From JAAYDY01 sp964500225 (GTDB lineage Bacteria > Planctomycetota > Phycisphaerae > FEN-1346 > JAACEH01), in NCBI GenBank assembly GCA_964500225.1, contig CAZCOA010000001.1, positions 227,551 to 291,550 on the forward strand: DNA of 64,000 bases, in the 5' to 3' direction. Every line of letters begins with the position of its first letter. The stretch's first letter is position 1. The notes under the pieces were generated by a model. That model had not been told where the DNA came from and ran no database searches. It saw only the letters and a list, made by a program, of their open reading frames with translations. Both the position numbers and the translations under genes were made by a program. This document shows, piece after piece, positions 17,414 to 25,808 of the stretch.

Positions 17414-17920
17414 ATGATTCGAGCGTGTGCCTGGTGCGGCAATGTGATCGAGGGAACAAAGGGCAGCGCGGATCAGGCGTCGCCGGTCACGCACGGCATG
17501 TGTCCGGCCTGTGCGGCAACGTTTTTCTCGCCGAAGGGCGAGTCCATGGCCAGTTTTCTGGACCGCCTGGGGGTTCCGGTACTCGTGGTGGATTCGGACG
17601 TCCGGGTCGTGTCGGCCAACACCCAGGCCTGCCAGGTTCTGGGCAAGCCGCTCGCGGCAGTCCGCGACAGCCTTGGCGGCACGGCGTTCCAGTGCGCCCA
17701 CGCCGACGAACCCGGGGGCTGCGGCGGCACGGTGCACTGCCGCTCCTGCACCATCCGCCGCACCGTTCGGTACACGTTCGAGACCGGCAAGCCGTGCGTT
17801 CGCGTCCGGGCCTATCCGGATGTCGAATGCGACCATCAGGTCCGGACCGTCTGCCTGGAGATCTCGACGGAGAAGGTGGACGGCTACGTGATGTTGCGGA
17901 TCGACGATCTGCGGCCCTAG
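17414..17920 (+). CDS. PAS-domain protein with N-terminal zinc ribbon and Cys/His-rich loop
   Basis: 168 residues, no output domain. Cys5-x2-Cys8 and Cys30-x2-Cys33 form a small zinc ribbon. A PAS core follows (about 46-165: SFLDRLGVPVLVVDSDVRVV, then ANTQACQVLG). In the PAS middle is a dense metal-ligand cluster: Cys94, His96, Cys103, His108, Cys109 and Cys112 (QCAHADEPGGCG then VHCRSC). This spacing suggests a bound metal or Fe-S centre for redox or gas sensing; that is inference. A GGGAGAGGG site precedes the ATG. It lies 119 nt before the sugar dehydrogenase on the same strand. A TATACT at 17946-17951 in that gap may start a separate transcript. Confidence 0.8.
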   Translation: MIRACAWCGNVIEGTKGSADQASPVTHGMCPACAATFFSPKGESMASFLDRLGVPVLVVDSDVRVVSANTQACQVLGKPLAAVRDSLGGTAFQCAHADEPGGCGGTVHCRSCTIRRTVRYTFETGKPCVRVRAYPDVECDHQVRTVCLEISTEKVDGYVMLRIDDLRP

Positions 17921-18039
17921 CGGACCCCAGGGCGCCAATCTTTACTATACTTCCACGGAACAAATACCGATACACTAGTGTGCCTTGAGTCGTGGGCCGA
18001 CACGCGTCCGTGGACCTGATATGGGGAGACACCACACCA

Positions 18040-19353
18040 ATGGACCTGCTAAAGAAGATCGAGAATCGCAAAGCCAGGGTAGGCATCATCGGACTGGGCT
18101 ATGTGGGCCTGCCGCTGATGCGGGAGTTCTGCGCGGCGAAATTCAACGTGCTCGGGTTCGACATCGACCCGGCCAAGGTCAAGGCGTTGAACGCGGGCCG
18201 CAGCTACATCAAGCACATCCCCGCGAGCGTCATCAAGGAAAACGTCACGGCGGGGCTGTTCAAGGCCACCAGTGATTTTGGGCAGATCAAGAAGGTGGAC
18301 GCGGTCATCATTTGCGTGCCGACGCCCCTGGACAAGATGCGCGAGCCGGACGTCCGGTTCATCGTCTCCAGCGGCGAACAGATTGCCCGGAACCTGCACA
18401 AGGACCAGCTCATCGTTCTGGAATCGACGACGTATCCGGGCACGACACGCGACGTGCTGCGCCCGATCCTGGAGAACACGAGCGGCCTGAAGGCCGGCAA
18501 GGACTTTTACCTGGCGTTCAGTCCCGAGCGTGAGGACCCGGGCAACCCGCATTACACGACGCGGACGATTCCGAAGGTCGTCGGCGGACTGGACCGCCGC
18601 AGCGGCCAGATTGCCGCGAAGCTCTACGGCATGGCCCTGGAGCGTATCGTGCCGGTGTCGAACTGCGAGGTGGCCGAGGCGGCCAAGATCATCGAGAACG
18701 TGTACCGTTGCGTGAACATCGCCATGGTCAACGAGCTGAAGATCCTGTTCGACCGGATGGGCATCGACGTGTGGGAGGTCATCAACGCGGCCGCCACCAA
18801 GCCGTTTGGGTTCCAGCCGTTCTATCCGGGCCCGGGGCTGGGCGGCCACTGCATCCCGATCGACCCGTTCTACCTGTCGTGGAAGGCCCGGCAGTACGAG
18901 ATGACCACACGGTTCATCGAACTGGCCGGCGAGATCAACGTCGGCATGCCCGACTACGTGATTCATCGCCTGATGGAAGCCCTGAACGAGCGCGGCAAGT
19001 GTCTGCGCGGCGCCAAGGTGCTGGTCCTCGGCCTGGCCTACAAGCGCGACGTGGACGACATGCGTGAGAGCCCGTCGGTGCGGCTCATCGAGAAACTCCG
19101 CGAGCAGGGCGCCATCGTCAACTACAACGACCCGCACATCCCCGTGGCCCCCAAGCAGCGGGAGCACAACATCGGCCTGAAGAGCCTGAAGCTCACCGAA
19201 CGCACGCTGGCCACCCAGGACGCCGTCCTGATCTCTACGGACCATTCGTGCTACGACTACGACTGGATCGTGCAGAATTCGCGGCTCGTCGTGGACACGC
19301 GAAACGCGACGGCCCACGTCAAACAGGGCCGCGGCAAGATCGTTAAGGCCTGA
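18040..19353 (+). CDS. UDP-sugar (probably UDP-N-acetylhexosamine) 6-dehydrogenase
   Basis: 437 residues of the UDP-Glc/ManNAc dehydrogenase family. It oxidises the C6 alcohol of a UDP-sugar to the acid in two NAD+-dependent steps for surface polysaccharide. The Rossmann motif GLGYVGLPL (18-26), substrate loop FSPEREDPGN (160-169), central-domain KIIENVYRCVNIAMVNEL and catalytic Cys271 in GPGLGGHCIPIDPFYL are all present, followed by the C-terminal nucleotide domain (LVLGLAYKRDVDDMRESPS). SPEREDPGN is the form seen in WbpA/VipA-type enzymes for UDP-HexNAc rather than in UDP-glucose dehydrogenases. ATG 18040 matches the family start. No polysaccharide genes flank it. Confidence 0.92.
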   Translation: MDLLKKIENRKARVGIIGLGYVGLPLMREFCAAKFNVLGFDIDPAKVKALNAGRSYIKHIPASVIKENVTAGLFKATSDFGQIKKVDAVIICVPTPLDKMREPDVRFIVSSGEQIARNLHKDQLIVLESTTYPGTTRDVLRPILENTSGLKAGKDFYLAFSPEREDPGNPHYTTRTIPKVVGGLDRRSGQIAAKLYGMALERIVPVSNCEVAEAAKIIENVYRCVNIAMVNELKILFDRMGIDVWEVINAAATKPFGFQPFYPGPGLGGHCIPIDPFYLSWKARQYEMTTRFIELAGEINVGMPDYVIHRLMEALNERGKCLRGAKVLVLGLAYKRDVDDMRESPSVRLIEKLREQGAIVNYNDPHIPVAPKQREHNIGLKSLKLTERTLATQDAVLISTDHSCYDYDWIVQNSRLVVDTRNATAHVKQGRGKIVKA

Positions 19354-19382
19354 CACGACACACTACGCCTGCGACGTGCTCC

Positions 19383-19421
19383 GCGACGCCGGGACCCAAT
19401 GCCCCGGCGTCGCTCTTTTTT
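19383..19421 (+). terminator. Strong intrinsic terminator after the sugar dehydrogenase
   Basis: GCGACGCCGGG (19383-19393), 9-nt loop, CCCGGCGTCGC (19403-19413), then TCTTTTTT (19414-19421). Perfect 11-bp GC stem with a T run: the clearest rho-independent terminator in the window. Confidence 0.92.
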
Positions 19422-19509
19422 GAATCGACGTGCCTGGGCCGACGATCCGAGCGGCGCGGTCATGTCCGGCGACGCCCTGCCCCACCGTTGCGTCCGCGAC
19501 CGGCCGTGG

Positions 19510-19538
19510 TTGATTTACGAAGGCAGATCGCCTATACT
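19510..19538 (+). promoter_or_regulatory. Sigma70-type promoter that predicts a leaderless mRNA
   Basis: TTGATT (19510-19515), 17 bp, TATACT (19533-19538). The ATG of the lipoprotein gene begins at 19546, 7 nt after the -10 box, so the transcript should start at or next to the start codon. No Shine-Dalgarno site can fit. The strong terminator lies 89 nt upstream. Confidence 0.7.
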
Positions 19539-19545
19539 GTCTCGT

Positions 19546-20385
19546 ATGTCACGGTCGGCAATAGCTCTGTGGATGGGCCTTCTGGCGGCGTCGCTGGGCG
19601 GATGCACGTGGCCGGGCGGCAACAACTCCGAAGGCATTCGCATCACCGCGCAGCTTCCCCCGTCGCAGGGGACCCATCAGGACCTCTATCACATCCGGGT
19701 GTATCTGATCACGGCGGAGTTTGACGCGGGACAGCCGGCGCCGGATTTCTGGCGGTTTCTCGACGAAACGCAGGTGCCCTTGTCGCACCGGCGGCTGCTG
19801 GCGGCCAACGGGCTGCGCATCGCCGTCGGCGGGCGGCTGGCGGTCGAGCGGCTCAACGAGACGATCGACGCCAGCGAGCAACTGAAGTCGCGTCTGATTT
19901 CCACCGTCAAGGCCACCGCCGGACAGGTGCTGGACGTGCCGCTGGGCGTGTCGATGCAGGACTGCACGGTCTTCTGCACCGAGGCCGACGGCTCCGTCTG
20001 GGGCCGCGAGTTTCCCGCTGCCGCGACGATGGTCCGGATCCATTGCCGCGCCGCCGACCGGCCCAACCACACGGAGGTCGGCATCACTCAGGAAATTGTC
20101 TATGGCGACCCGCAGCCGAAGCACGTGCCGGCGGGCAGGAGCCAGGTCATGATTATGGAGCCGCCGCGCTACCGTTTTGCCGACCTGGAAAGCCGTGTCG
20201 TGATTCGCGAGGGGGATCTGGTGGCGGTGGGCCTGATGCCGGGCCGTTCGCAAAGCATCGGCGAGCAGTTGTTCGCCGGCGCCGGCGCGGCGGGCCGCCG
20301 GTCGGTGACGACGCTGCTGGTGCAGCCGGTGCTCCTGCGGCCTGGGCAGAGCGTGCAGGACTCGCCCACGCCGACCGTGCCGTAG
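19546..20385 (+). CDS. Predicted lipoprotein of unknown function
   Basis: 279 residues from the ATG at 19546, which begins a lipoprotein signal (MSRSAIALWMGLLAASLGGC; lipobox LGGC, lipidated Cys20). The mature part is soluble with no recognised family: an early strand block (IRVYLITAEFDAGQPAPDFW), a middle with two Cys (DCTVFC) and a late SVTTLLVQPVLLRPG segment. It sits in the cell envelope. It is followed 28 nt later by the histidine kinase on the same strand, so the two may be a sensory pair, but that is only positional. Confidence 0.75.
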   Translation: MSRSAIALWMGLLAASLGGCTWPGGNNSEGIRITAQLPPSQGTHQDLYHIRVYLITAEFDAGQPAPDFWRFLDETQVPLSHRRLLAANGLRIAVGGRLAVERLNETIDASEQLKSRLISTVKATAGQVLDVPLGVSMQDCTVFCTEADGSVWGREFPAAATMVRIHCRAADRPNHTEVGITQEIVYGDPQPKHVPAGRSQVMIMEPPRYRFADLESRVVIREGDLVAVGLMPGRSQSIGEQLFAGAGAAGRRSVTTLLVQPVLLRPGQSVQDSPTPTVP

Positions 20386-20413
20386 AGCGCGGGCCGGAGG
20401 CCCGACATAACCG

Positions 20414-21529
20414 ATGACGTCCGAGAAATCCCATCTTCTGTGCTCGATGCTCTTCGAGCAGTCGGATCTGCCGATGGCGTTGCTGGACACGTCGGGGCGC
20501 ATCCTGGACTGGAACGCCGCGGCCGAACGGGTGCTCGGGTTCGCCCGGGACGAGGCCGCGGGCCAGTCGGCGCTGCTGGTCCGGCGTCGCAGCGAACAGC
20601 GACGGCTGGACCTGCTGCTGAAGCGCATCGTCCAGGAACGTCGCACGGCGGCCTTCGAGACTACCGTCACACGGCGCGACGGCGGCACGATCCCCGTCGA
20701 GCTGGACTTTGCGCCGCTGGAAGACGCCGAGGGCCGCGTAACCGCCGTCGGCGTGGTTCTGCGGGACCTGACGCGCCGCCGCGAACTGGAACGGCGCCTC
20801 GCCGAACAGGAGAAGATGGTCACCCTCGGCCGTCTGGCCGGGGGCCTGAGCCACCACGTCAACAACATCCTGGCCGCCGTATCGACCCAGGTCGAGATGG
20901 CCCTGGCCACAGGCAGCCCCGCCGCCGCGGAGCAAGCCCTGCGGTTGACGGCCCAGAGCGTGGACCGCCTGACGCACCTGACGCGGAACCTACTGCTGTT
21001 TACGGCCGTGGAGCACCGCGATCCGTCGGCCCGGTGTCGGCCGGCGGCGGCCCTGGCGGCGTTGGTCGAGCAGATGACCGGCGACTTGAAGCAGCGAGGC
21101 ATCGTGCTGGACGCCGTGCTGGCCGACGCGCCCGAGGTGGCCATGGAGGCCCAGAACTTTCAGCACCTGATCCACAACCTCATCGTCAATGCCGCCGAGG
21201 CCATCGACGGCAACGGCACCATCCGCGTCCGCCTGACCGTGGGCGGCAAGGGCGACGTCATTGTGACGGTGAGCGATACCGGTCGCGGCATCGCTCCGCA
21301 TCATGTGCCGCACGTCTTCGAGCCGTTCTGGACCTCCCGCGGCAGCATTGCCGGATCGCCGGGCTCGGCCCTGGGTCTGGGGCTGACGGTGTCGCAGAGC
21401 CTCGCGGTGGCCGTCGGCGGCACGTTGCGCGTGGCCGCCACGGGCAACACCGGGACGACCTTGCGACTGAAGCTGCCTGGGCTCCCCGCGAAACCAGCCT
21501 CCGACGCCGCCACGACCGACCGGGACTGA
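20414..21529 (+). CDS. PAS-containing cytoplasmic histidine kinase (NtrB-like)
   Basis: 371 residues, no membrane segments. An N-terminal PAS domain (about 10-120: LPMALLDTSGRILDWNAAAE) is followed by a HisKA-like dimer region with phosphoacceptor His147 in LAGGLSHHVNN, then an HATPase_c domain with N box (HNLIVNAAEAI), G1 (DTGRGIAP), F box (VFEPFWTSR) and G2 (ALGLGLTVSQSL). The residue after the phospho-His is His148 rather than the usual Glu or Asp (AHEINN-type motif), which may change kinase or phosphatase activity. There is no response regulator in the window. It starts 28 nt after the lipoprotein gene and ends 8 nt before mtaB. Confidence 0.88.
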   Translation: MTSEKSHLLCSMLFEQSDLPMALLDTSGRILDWNAAAERVLGFARDEAAGQSALLVRRRSEQRRLDLLLKRIVQERRTAAFETTVTRRDGGTIPVELDFAPLEDAEGRVTAVGVVLRDLTRRRELERRLAEQEKMVTLGRLAGGLSHHVNNILAAVSTQVEMALATGSPAAAEQALRLTAQSVDRLTHLTRNLLLFTAVEHRDPSARCRPAAALAALVEQMTGDLKQRGIVLDAVLADAPEVAMEAQNFQHLIHNLIVNAAEAIDGNGTIRVRLTVGGKGDVIVTVSDTGRGIAPHHVPHVFEPFWTSRGSIAGSPGSALGLGLTVSQSLAVAVGGTLRVAATGNTGTTLRLKLPGLPAKPASDAATTDRD

Positions 21530-21537
21530 GACCGACC

Positions 21538-22827
21538 ATGCCCACCTACCGCACGCAGACCTTCGGATGCAAGGTCAACCAGTACGAGACCCGCGAGATC
21601 GAGGAGTTGCTGGAACGTGCCGGCTGCACCGCCGCCGGCGACGGACAGGCGGCCGACCTGGTGATCGTGAACACGTGCGTCGTGACGGCGGAAGCGTCGC
21701 GACAATGCCGGCAGGCGATTCGTCGCCTGCGTCGCGAGAACCCGCAGGCCCGGCTGATCGTCACGGGGTGCTACGCCGCGTCGCCGGAGCGAGCCGAGGT
21801 GGAAGCCGCCGACGCCGCGGCCCTGGTGGTGGCCGACAAGGCGGCGCTGCTGCGACGCCTGGCCGACGACCTGGCCTTGCCGGCAGCCGACGGCGCGACC
21901 CTGGGCGGCATCTCCCGATTCGCCGGCCACACACGGGCCTTCGTCAAGATTCAGTCCGGGTGCGACCAGTATTGCAGCTACTGCATCATTCCGCACGTGC
22001 GCGGCCGCCCGTGGAGCCGCCCGAGCGACGAGGTGGTCGAGGAGGTGCGGCGTCTGACGGCCGCCGGCCACCGCGAGATCGTGCTGACGGGCATTCATCT
22101 GGGCCGCTACGGGCGCGACCGCGGCGACGACTCGGCGGCGCTGGTGCGGCTCGTGGAGCGGCTGCTCCGTATCGACGGCCTGGGCCGGATTCGCCTCTCG
22201 AGCATCGAGATCGGCGAAGTGGGCGACGAGTTGCCGGCCCTCATGGCCGCCCATGGCGACCGGCTGTGCCCTCATCTTCACGTGCCGCTGCAGTCGGGCG
22301 ACGACGCGGTGCTGCGGGCCATGCGACGGCCGTACCGTGCGGCCGAGTTCCTGGACCGCGTGAGCAGGATTCGCCAGACGCTGCCGCAGGTTGCCCTGAC
22401 GACCGACGTGATCGTCGGGTTCCCCGGCGAGAGCGAGGCGGCGTTCGAGAATTCCTGCCGCCTGTGCCGCGAAGCGGGCTTCAGCCGCCTGCACGTGTTT
22501 CCGTATTCGCCCCGGTCGGGAACGCCGGCGGCAACCATGGCCGATCACGTGCCGTCGTCGGTTCGCCGTCGCCGCAGCGATGCGCTTCGCCGCCTGGGGC
22601 ATCGGCTGGCCTGCGAGTTCGCCCGCGGCCTCGTTGGCCGCACAGTCACGGTCCTCGTGGAAACGGTCGGCCGTGACGAGGCCGGACGCCCCGCGGCCGA
22701 GGGATTCGACGAACACTACGTCCGCACGCGCGTGACGCCGTCGGGAACCGCCGTCCCGGCACGGGGCGACCTCGTGGCGGCCCGGGTGTGCGTCTGCGAC
22801 CGAGGCACAGCCGTGGCCAGGGCGTAA
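21538..22827 (+). CDS. mtaB: tRNA t6A37 methylthiotransferase
   Basis: 429 residues of the MiaB/MtaB radical-SAM methylthiotransferase family. It adds a methylthio group to t6A at position 37 of ANN-reading tRNAs. The auxiliary cluster cysteines are Cys11, Cys47 and Cys78. The radical-SAM cluster is Cys142-x3-Cys146-x2-Cys149 (SGCDQYCSYC). The CSYCIIPHVRG form and the FGCKVNQYET start fit MtaB rather than MiaB or RimO. A TRAM-like C-terminal domain follows. The ATG lies 8 nt after the kinase stop, so the genes are probably co-transcribed. Confidence 0.93.
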   Translation: MPTYRTQTFGCKVNQYETREIEELLERAGCTAAGDGQAADLVIVNTCVVTAEASRQCRQAIRRLRRENPQARLIVTGCYAASPERAEVEAADAAALVVADKAALLRRLADDLALPAADGATLGGISRFAGHTRAFVKIQSGCDQYCSYCIIPHVRGRPWSRPSDEVVEEVRRLTAAGHREIVLTGIHLGRYGRDRGDDSAALVRLVERLLRIDGLGRIRLSSIEIGEVGDELPALMAAHGDRLCPHLHVPLQSGDDAVLRAMRRPYRAAEFLDRVSRIRQTLPQVALTTDVIVGFPGESEAAFENSCRLCREAGFSRLHVFPYSPRSGTPAATMADHVPSSVRRRRSDALRRLGHRLACEFARGLVGRTVTVLVETVGRDEAGRPAAEGFDEHYVRTRVTPSGTAVPARGDLVAARVCVCDRGTAVARA

Positions 22828-23191
22828 GAAGCAACCCACAATCAGCCCATGGCCAGATGCCAATGGTTCGTTGTCGCCGTGCAACATATGATGCTCCAGG
22901 TCAACGCGATGGGGGACCGCCTTGGGCAAGCTTTCGGGGGTGTCGCAGCAGCACAAGACTCTATCCTATAGGCCGTTGCGGCACGAACCGGCGACGGCGG
23001 CCTCCCCACGGCACGACGTTTGCGGAATGCACGGCGAAGGGTTGCGCCGACAGTGCGCCCCGTGTTGCTGCGCGATTATATCGTGCGCCGTGGCCACACG
23101 TCGATTGCTTCACTCGGGAGGCTGTTTACATCGTGAGGTCGTTCTTCGTCATGCGGGGCTGTCCAGGTGGAGGCAATTAGGAGAAGGCACC
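22828..23191. other. 364-nt gap between mtaB and the PEP-CTERM gene
   Basis: I see no coding frame with family features, no tRNA cloverleaf and no convincing terminator. It contains a short palindromic CCTATAGG (about 22970-22977) and an AT-rich GATTATATCG near 23075 that may be part of the promoter of the PEP-CTERM gene, but no good -35 box. Confidence 0.4.
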
Positions 23192-23854
23192 ATGCAGAAA
23201 CTCTGGGTTGTTGTCGCACTGATGGCACTGGCGTCGCCGGCGGCGGCAGGGCCAATCCAACTGGAGATCACCAACGCCGTGTTTGACGGCAACCTGATGC
23301 ACTTCGACCTGGTGATCGTCGATAACGGCAACACGGGCCTGTCGTGCGAAGGCTTCGGTGCGGCGGCGGTGCTCGGCGGCGCCGATGCCGCTCGGTTCGT
23401 AGCGCGACCCGACGTGGTCGCCGGCAAAACGGCGCCCGGCATGCAGACGCTGGTCGCACCGGCGACCTACGCCTGGGCCAACGCATTCTGGAAACTCGTC
23501 GAGGGCGCTTCCAACTTCGGCGGCGAGACTCCGATCTGGATGGGTTTCAAACACGAGACGCTGTCGTCGGGCTACTTCGGCATCCCGCTGAATTCTCTGG
23601 CCGCAGGAACCGTGGTAGCGCGGTTCTACTTCGAGCTGACCAACCCCGGCGATCCGGTCAGAGAGGTTCGCGTGGACATCATGAGCTACAGCAGGATTAT
23701 CGATGCGCCGGTGTTCACGCCTTTGGGCGGCGGGGAGATTCGCGCCACGGTGGTGAACGACGGAGCCAACATTGTGCCCGAACCGGCGACGATGGCCCTG
23801 GTGCTGGCGGGGCTGGCGACGCTGATCGTGCGTCGCCGCGTAGTGGCAGGCTGA
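23192..23854 (+). CDS. PEP-CTERM sorting-domain protein
   Basis: 220 residues. The ATG at 23192 has AGGAGAAGG just upstream and starts the signal peptide (MQKLWVVVALMALASPAAAG). The mature body (21-195) is all beta-like, with no named domain. The C-terminus is a classic PEP-CTERM tripartite tail: VPEPATM, a hydrophobic helix (ALVLAGLATLIV) and an RRR cluster. Such proteins are cut by an exosortase and exported to the surface or matrix. No exosortase (epsH/xrt) gene is in the window. It converges with the beta-helix gene across a strong hairpin. Confidence 0.93.
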   Translation: MQKLWVVVALMALASPAAAGPIQLEITNAVFDGNLMHFDLVIVDNGNTGLSCEGFGAAAVLGGADAARFVARPDVVAGKTAPGMQTLVAPATYAWANAFWKLVEGASNFGGETPIWMGFKHETLSSGYFGIPLNSLAAGTVVARFYFELTNPGDPVREVRVDIMSYSRIIDAPVFTPLGGGEIRATVVNDGANIVPEPATMALVLAGLATLIVRRRVVAG

Positions 23855-23868
23855 GGCGACGGCCTTTC

Positions 23869-23920
23869 ACGGCCGCGGCTCGCCCGGTGTCGCACAGACA
23901 CCCGGGCGGGCCGCGGCCGT
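23869..23920. terminator. Long GC-rich hairpin between convergent genes
   Basis: Outer arms ACGGCCGCGGC / GCCGCGGCCGT (11 bp) enclose CGCCCG / CGGGCG and GTGTC / GACAC around a GCACA loop: about 22 paired bases in 52 nt. It is followed on the plus strand by ATCGTTT, a weak T tract. It probably ends transcription from the PEP-CTERM gene and may block readthrough both ways. Confidence 0.65.
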
Positions 23921-23949
23921 ATCGTTTCCGCACGGGGTATGCAGGCTTT

Positions 23950-25491
23950 TCACTTTCCCCCCGTGAATTCGAACGCGCCGCGGTCGAGGTACTTTGTCGG
24001 GCCGGCGCCGGTATTGGGCGTGCCGGGGGCGTCGGTCGGCTCGTGGCCGTCGCGGTCCTTGTCGCGTTTGACGGAACTGTCAGCCGAATCGATAGCCGGG
24101 GAATCGGGTCTCAGGCGGTAGTCGGGCACGAGGTTCTTGTGGCCCGCCGGCCACTTGTACAGGACGACACCGGCCCAGGCCGGATCGCCGGCCAGGGGCG
24201 GATCCACCTCCACGAAATCGTCGCCCACGGCCGTCACCTTGTGCTGCTTGCCGTCGCGGGCCGATCCGTCGCTGTTGACCACTTCGATGAGGTCGCCGAC
24301 GGCGAACAGGCTTCTCGGCGCCCCGCGGAGGAAGAATTTCGAGCGGGTCATCTCCTTCAGCCGCCGACTGTCGCTCTTGATCGTCGCCAGCGGCGCGTTG
24401 ACGAACTTCGGATCGACGCCCACGAGGTCGTGCTCGCCGAGTTTCGGTCCCTGGGAGATGTAGAGGTTGTAGTCGGACTCGACGCCCGGTTCCTTGGCGC
24501 CGGAGACGCCGATGATGTTGTTCCGGACGATGCCGCCGGTGCAGTTGGACAGGATCGGCCGGTTCTGCGGAAACGTGTTGTTGACGACGACGATGCCGTC
24601 GCCGTTGTTGACCGAGCAGACGTGCGGCGCGTACACGTCGTAGATGAGGTTGCCCTCGATGCGCCAATTCTTCTGCCGTCGGTCGCGGCCGCCGAAGGCC
24701 CCGATGCCCTGAGCCATGCCGTGAATGTGGCAGTTGCGGATCGTCAGGTTCTCGGCCCAGCCGACGACCTGGATGGCGTCCACGTGGCCGCCCTTGCGGC
24801 CGGCGACCGCCATGTTGCAGATGTGGCTGCCCTCGATCAGGATCGGACCCTCGGAATCCGTCACGCGAATGGCGTCCTCGTGCGTCCACGGGCCGATCTC
24901 CAGGTTGCGAAACGTGATGTCCCGGGACCGGTGCGCGCTGAAGCCGAAATAGAAATGGTGGGCCTTGGTGTCGCGGACGGTGATGCCGCGGCTGTCGGTG
25001 ATGTTGCAGAGCCATCCGACCCACTCGGTGCGTTTCGGATCGTCCACAAACTCGCACTCGGCGATCTCGACGTCCTTGGCGCCGGTGATGGCAACGAACG
25101 TCCCCATAGGATTGGCGGGCCGCGTGGCCTCGGTCCAGGTGAAGACCAGGCCCGAGAGCCGCAGACCGCCCCCGCCCGTGATCGACAATCCGCCGACGAA
25201 GGCGGCGCGGGCGCCCTTGGCGGCACGGATCGTGAGCGGCTTGTCGTAGGTCTGGCCGATCGTGGCCGCCGGATACTCGCCTTCGGCCAGGACGATGGTG
25301 TCGCCCCCCTTGGCTAGATCCAGCGCCTTGGCCAAGGTCTTCAGGGGCCGCTCTGGGGCGCCCGTGTTGGTGTCCGAGGCAGCAGCATGGCCGGGTGCCA
25401 CGTGCCACTGCGCCGCCTGCGCCGGCGCAGCCGCCAGGCTGCCTAACGCCCACGCCGCGATCACCGCCCATGCGATGGCGATGCGATTCAT
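23950..25491 (-). CDS. Secreted right-handed parallel beta-helix protein
   Basis: 513 residues. The ATG at 25491 has AAGGAGG upstream and begins a signal peptide (MNRIAIAWAVIAAWALGSLA). Residues about 38-75 are the DUF1565-like opening of beta-helix proteins (DTNTGAPERPLKTLAKALD, then GGDTIVLAEGEY). Residues about 95-335 are a ladder of helix turns (GITVRDTKAHHFYFGF, ITFRNLEIGPW, LTIRNCHIHGM, GIVRNNIIGV). The C-terminus has the YRLRPDSPAIDSA motif common in surface beta-helix proteins. This fold is usual in polysaccharide lyases and carbohydrate-binding surface proteins; catalytic residues cannot be assigned. Confidence 0.85.
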   Translation of the reverse strand: MNRIAIAWAVIAAWALGSLAAAPAQAAQWHVAPGHAAASDTNTGAPERPLKTLAKALDLAKGGDTIVLAEGEYPAATIGQTYDKPLTIRAAKGARAAFVGGLSITGGGGLRLSGLVFTWTEATRPANPMGTFVAITGAKDVEIAECEFVDDPKRTEWVGWLCNITDSRGITVRDTKAHHFYFGFSAHRSRDITFRNLEIGPWTHEDAIRVTDSEGPILIEGSHICNMAVAGRKGGHVDAIQVVGWAENLTIRNCHIHGMAQGIGAFGGRDRRQKNWRIEGNLIYDVYAPHVCSVNNGDGIVVVNNTFPQNRPILSNCTGGIVRNNIIGVSGAKEPGVESDYNLYISQGPKLGEHDLVGVDPKFVNAPLATIKSDSRRLKEMTRSKFFLRGAPRSLFAVGDLIEVVNSDGSARDGKQHKVTAVGDDFVEVDPPLAGDPAWAGVVLYKWPAGHKNLVPDYRLRPDSPAIDSADSSVKRDKDRDGHEPTDAPGTPNTGAGPTKYLDRGAFEFTGGK

Positions 25492-25808
25492 GGTCACGGC
25501 CTCCTTACTGTCGCGCAACCCGGTCCCTCTCTCGTTCGCTCGGAGGTGTGCATCGAGGGGCACAGAATGAAACCCCGCCGCGGGGAACTCGGACCCGAGA
25601 CAATCCGGCGGTGTGAGGGACGACGCGGCGCACAACCTTGGCGACCGCCGGGAAACCGGAAGGGTACGACTATTCGCCGCCGGCGGTCGTGAACTGCACC
25701 GGGCGGCGATAACGTCGGGGGCCGGACACAGAGTATTCCTTGTCACCGGCTTCGCCGCCGCTCCAACGTGTGGCGTCCCGGACTCGCGGCTTCACTGCTG
25801 ACGACTCG
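25492..25808. other. 317-nt gap upstream of the beta-helix gene
   Basis: No coding frame with recognisable features and no RNA gene seen. Apart from the ribosome site of the beta-helix gene (about 25498-25505) I cannot identify a convincing promoter or terminator. Confidence 0.4.

Noticed and set aside
23192..23854. Exosortase/PEP-CTERM biosynthesis cluster
   Set aside because: Only substrate proteins with sorting tails are present; no exosortase, EpsI or PrsK/PrsR genes are found in the window.
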